Both the position numbers and the translations under genes were made by a program. A stretch of 17,332 nucleotides of DNA from Verrucomicrobiota bacterium (GTDB lineage Bacteria; Verrucomicrobiota; Verrucomicrobiia; Opitutales; Opitutaceae), in contig JAURJO010000465.1 in assembly GCA_030832235.1 (NCBI GenBank), positions 1 to 17,332 of the forward strand, given 5' to 3'. Below the pieces are notes generated by a model, which saw only the letters and a program-made list of their open reading frames with translations, was not told where the DNA came from and searched no databases. Of this stretch, positions 15,137-17,332 are shown piece by piece (the stretch's first letter is position 1; each line of letters begins with the position of its first letter).

Positions 15137-15835
15137 ATGCTCGACGCAAGATACGCGTTCGCGTCCCTGACGATGTTGCTTGCCTCGGCCCTGCAGGCCG
15201 CCGTGCCCGCGGAACTCGCCGCAGCCCTCGCCACTTTTCGCCAGGATCCTCCGGCCGGCTGGTCCTACACCCAGACCATCGCCGCCGACGGCAGATCAAC
15301 CGTGGAGCGTTGCGACGCCGCGCGCCCGGAGTTCGCCCGTTGGACCTTGGTGAGGAAGGACGGACGCGCCCCGGCCGAAGCGGAAACCCGCACCTACCGC
15401 GAGACGCGCACGCAACGTTCCCGTGCCGGCACCGCCCCGCGCCTCGCCGAGCAAGTCGACACCACCACCGCCCGGCTCGTCTCGCAGGACGACACGCGCG
15501 CGACCTACGAATGCCGATTGAAGCCCGCGGACTCCGGGGACCGCACCGCGGAACATCTACTCGCGACAATCATCATCCACCGGCCGACCGGCTCCATCGA
15601 GCGGGTGGTGCTGGCGAGCAACGGAACATTCCGCCCCGCGATCGGCGTCGCGATCACCTCGCTGCGCACGACCCTCGACTCCGATCCGCCCTCCGACGGG
15701 CGCCCCGTCCTGCCCCGCAGCGTGGAAACCCGGCTGCGCGGCGCCGCGTTCTGGTTCAAGTCCTTGGACGCGGACATGACCATCACCTTCACCGACTACC
15801 TGCGCGCAGCTCCGCCGCGATCGCCCGGCTCGTGA
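15137..15835 (+). CDS. Secreted protein of unknown function
   Basis: A 232-residue protein with an apparent signal peptide (roughly residues 1-22, FASLTMLLASALQAAVPAEL near the cleavage region). The mature part is beta-rich, with alternating polar/hydrophobic strands such as ATIIIHRPTGSIERVVLAS and FWFKSLDADMTITFTDYL. It has only a couple of cysteines (CDAARPEF and YECRLK), which might form one disulfide. I do not recognise a family or catalytic motif; a lipoprotein-carrier-like or outer-membrane-associated beta fold is only a guess. The ATG at 15137 directly follows the GreA-like stop, which implies cotranscription. The gene is followed by a 245-bp gap. Confidence 0.7.
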   Translation: MLDARYAFASLTMLLASALQAAVPAELAAALATFRQDPPAGWSYTQTIAADGRSTVERCDAARPEFARWTLVRKDGRAPAEAETRTYRETRTQRSRAGTAPRLAEQVDTTTARLVSQDDTRATYECRLKPADSGDRTAEHLLATIIIHRPTGSIERVVLASNGTFRPAIGVAITSLRTTLDSDPPSDGRPVLPRSVETRLRGAAFWFKSLDADMTITFTDYLRAAPPRSPGS

Positions 15836-16080
15836 TGTTCGAGGTTGGGATACCACCGCGTTCGAATCACTTCCGCATTTGTGACGCGAGGGAGCGGCCC
15901 CTCATCACGGCTGTCGTTGCCCCCTCGCCGATCCAACCCGCTTTGGTCGGACCAGTTTCCCGGACAAAAAACCGCTTCGATTTTGACTCGCCGCTAGAGC
16001 GATCGCTGCTTCCTGATTTCTCCAACGCACACGCGCTGCGTCCTTTTCACCCCAAACCGTCCCCGACGAAAGGCCACCCC
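15836..16080. promoter_or_regulatory. Intergenic region upstream of the DUF1552 gene
   Basis: No gene is supported in these 245 bp. A hairpin GAGGG/CCCTC (15888-15892 with 15899-15903), flanked by GTGA/TCAC, could end the upstream transcript but lacks a T-run. TTGACT (15983-15988) resembles a -35 box, without a matching -10. AGCGATCGCT (15998-16007) is a perfect 10-bp palindrome. GAAAGG (16068-16073) lies 7 nt before the next ATG and is the best Shine-Dalgarno sequence in the window. Confidence 0.4.
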
Positions 16081-17332
16081 ATGAACCGCCGCCGTTTCAT
16101 CCTCAAATCGCTCGGGGCCACTTTTGCCCTGCCCTCCCTACCCTCGCTGATGGCCGAAGTGGCGGGTGGCAACTCCGCGCTGCAGACCGACAAAGGCGCG
16201 GGCGCCGGCGCGCGGCGCTTCGTCGCGATCGGCAATTTGCTTGGCTACCAGACCAAGCATCTTTTTCCGACTTCGACCGGCGCCGGTTACGAGCAAACCA
16301 CCTTGCTCGCCCCGCTCGCGGCGAATCGGTCGCACCTGACCGTGTTCCGTGGACTCGACCACGGCCTGAAGGGCGGACATTTCGCGGTGCATTCGTTCTT
16401 GTCGGGTGTGCTCAATTCGGAGGCGCAAAACCGCCCGTCGGGCAACGTCACGATCGACCAATTCATGGCCGACGAGATCGGTTTCCAGACGCGCTTCCCG
16501 TCGCTCACGGTCGGCTCCGAGGGTGGCATCCACGGCGGCTGCCAGATCGCGTGGACCAAGGCCGGCGTGCGCGTGCCACCGATCCCCGGCCCCGCCGAGC
16601 TTTTCGACCGGCTCTTCGTCGAGGACTCCCGCGACCGGCGCGACCGGCGGCAGGAGGAACACCGGCTCCAAGCTTCCATCCTCGATTCCGTGCGCGAGGA
16701 CGCGAACCGCTTGTCACGCCGCGTAAATCAGGAGGACAAGGCCAAGCTCGACGAGTATTTCACGTCGGTTCGCGACGTGGAAAAACGTCTCCAACTCCGC
16801 CGGCGCTGGGAGGGCCTGCCGAAACCGGCGGCGCCGTTCGATCGGCCCGTCAATCGCAACCGGGTCGACGACCTGCCTCTCCTTTACGAGCTCCTCGCGC
16901 TCGCCCTGCAGACCGATTCGACCCGCATCGCCACGCTGGAGATCGGCGGGGACTTCCTCCCTCAGAACCTCGGCATCGATAAATCGTACCACGGACTCTC
17001 CCACCACGGGAATGACGAGTCCGCGATCAAGCACCTCCTCACCTTGGAGGAGTACCAGATCCGGCACTTCGGAAAGTTCCTGACGCGCCTCGCCGGAATG
17101 TCCGACGGCGAACGCACGCTCCTCGACTCGACCACAGTCCTGTTCGGCAGCGGCATCGGCGACGCCAACACGCACAAGAATTCTGACCTGCCGATTATCC
17201 TAGCCGGCGGCGGTTATCGCCACGGGGAGTTCCGCCAGCTGCCGCCGTCGGGCGCCGGCAAAGTTCCGCTCTGCAACCTGTTCGTCGACATCGCCCAGAA
17301 GATGGGTCTCGAGACCGCGGCGTTCGGCAACA
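16081..17332 (+). CDS. DUF1552 secreted protein, 3' end cut by window edge
   Basis: The first 417 residues are visible and the frame is open at the right edge; family members are usually around 430-460 residues, so little is missing. The N-terminus MNRRRFILKSLGATFALPSL is a twin-arginine-type leader. The following RRFVAIGNLLGYQ, the central FRGLDHGLKGGHFAVHSFLSG region, SYHGLSHHGN and the LFGSGIGDANTHKNSDLPI block near 360-378 are characteristic of DUF1552, a family abundant in Planctomycetes and Verrucomicrobia. The function is not established. It commonly neighbours DUF1592/DUF1588/DUF1587-type cytochrome-like proteins, and none is upstream here, so any partner should lie beyond base 17332. 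The start is supported by GAAAGG seven nucleotides upstream of the ATG. Confidence 0.9.
   Translation, partial: MNRRRFILKSLGATFALPSLPSLMAEVAGGNSALQTDKGAGAGARRFVAIGNLLGYQTKHLFPTSTGAGYEQTTLLAPLAANRSHLTVFRGLDHGLKGGHFAVHSFLSGVLNSEAQNRPSGNVTIDQFMADEIGFQTRFPSLTVGSEGGIHGGCQIAWTKAGVRVPPIPGPAELFDRLFVEDSRDRRDRRQEEHRLQASILDSVREDANRLSRRVNQEDKAKLDEYFTSVRDVEKRLQLRRRWEGLPKPAAPFDRPVNRNRVDDLPLLYELLALALQTDSTRIATLEIGGDFLPQNLGIDKSYHGLSHHGNDESAIKHLLTLEEYQIRHFGKFLTRLAGMSDGERTLLDSTTVLFGSGIGDANTHKNSDLPIILAGGGYRHGEFRQLPPSGAGKVPLCNLFVDIAQKMGLETAAFGN

Noticed and set aside
15983..16011. Possible promoter TTGACT upstream of the DUF1552 gene
   Set aside because: No -10-like hexamer lies at a 16-18 bp distance.
1..17332. 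CRISPR arrays, tRNA or rRNA genes, insertion sequences, prophage genes
   Set aside because: I saw no regularly spaced repeats, no tRNA-like cloverleaf, no rRNA sequence and no transposase or integrase motif on either strand.

Overview
The window is GC-rich, gene-dense bacterial chromosome carrying 14 protein genes. Two of them run off the window edges. The gene content suggests a verrucomicrobial, Opitutaceae-like bacterium: a DUF1552 secreted protein (a Planctomycetes/Verrucomicrobia hallmark), a solitary family-B DNA polymerase, RNase HIII, a small GreA-like factor, several GTG starts and few Shine-Dalgarno sequences. This assignment is inference from protein families, not from a marker gene. 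I see no tRNA, rRNA, CRISPR array, transposase, integrase or phage gene.

Region 1 (1-5178, minus strand) reads as one tightly packed transcription unit, in transcription order: a large AsmA/TamB-like envelope protein, an OLD/RecF-like AAA ATPase, a TOPRIM-like (DUF4276-like) protein overlapping the ATPase by 4 bp, and a PlsC-type acyltransferase cut by the left edge. The ATPase/TOPRIM-like pair is the best candidate in the window for an under-described system, because its architecture recalls anti-phage ATPase-plus-nuclease modules.

Region 2 (5179-8144) holds, after a 109-bp divergent gap with a GC-rich palindrome, a secreted endonuclease/exonuclease/phosphatase-fold hydrolase (plus), a small membrane-anchored protein (minus), ribosomal protein S21 with a strong intrinsic terminator (plus), and a TIM-barrel sugar isomerase/epimerase-like protein (plus).

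Region 3 (8126-12535) is a genome-maintenance neighbourhood: MutY adenine glycosylase (minus, overlapping the isomerase gene tail to tail), RNase HIII (plus) and a family-B DNA polymerase with complete exonuclease and polymerase motifs (minus). The three enzymes act on base mispairs, RNA-DNA hybrids and DNA synthesis, but they are on different strands and not one operon. A small four-helix membrane protein precedes the polymerase gene by 13 bp, and an MFS transporter with apparently two extra central helices lies upstream of that.

Region 4 (14477-17332) holds a GreA/GreB-like elongation factor followed 2 bp later by a secreted protein of unknown function, a 245-bp gap without a gene, and a DUF1552 protein with a twin-arginine-type leader that runs off the right edge.
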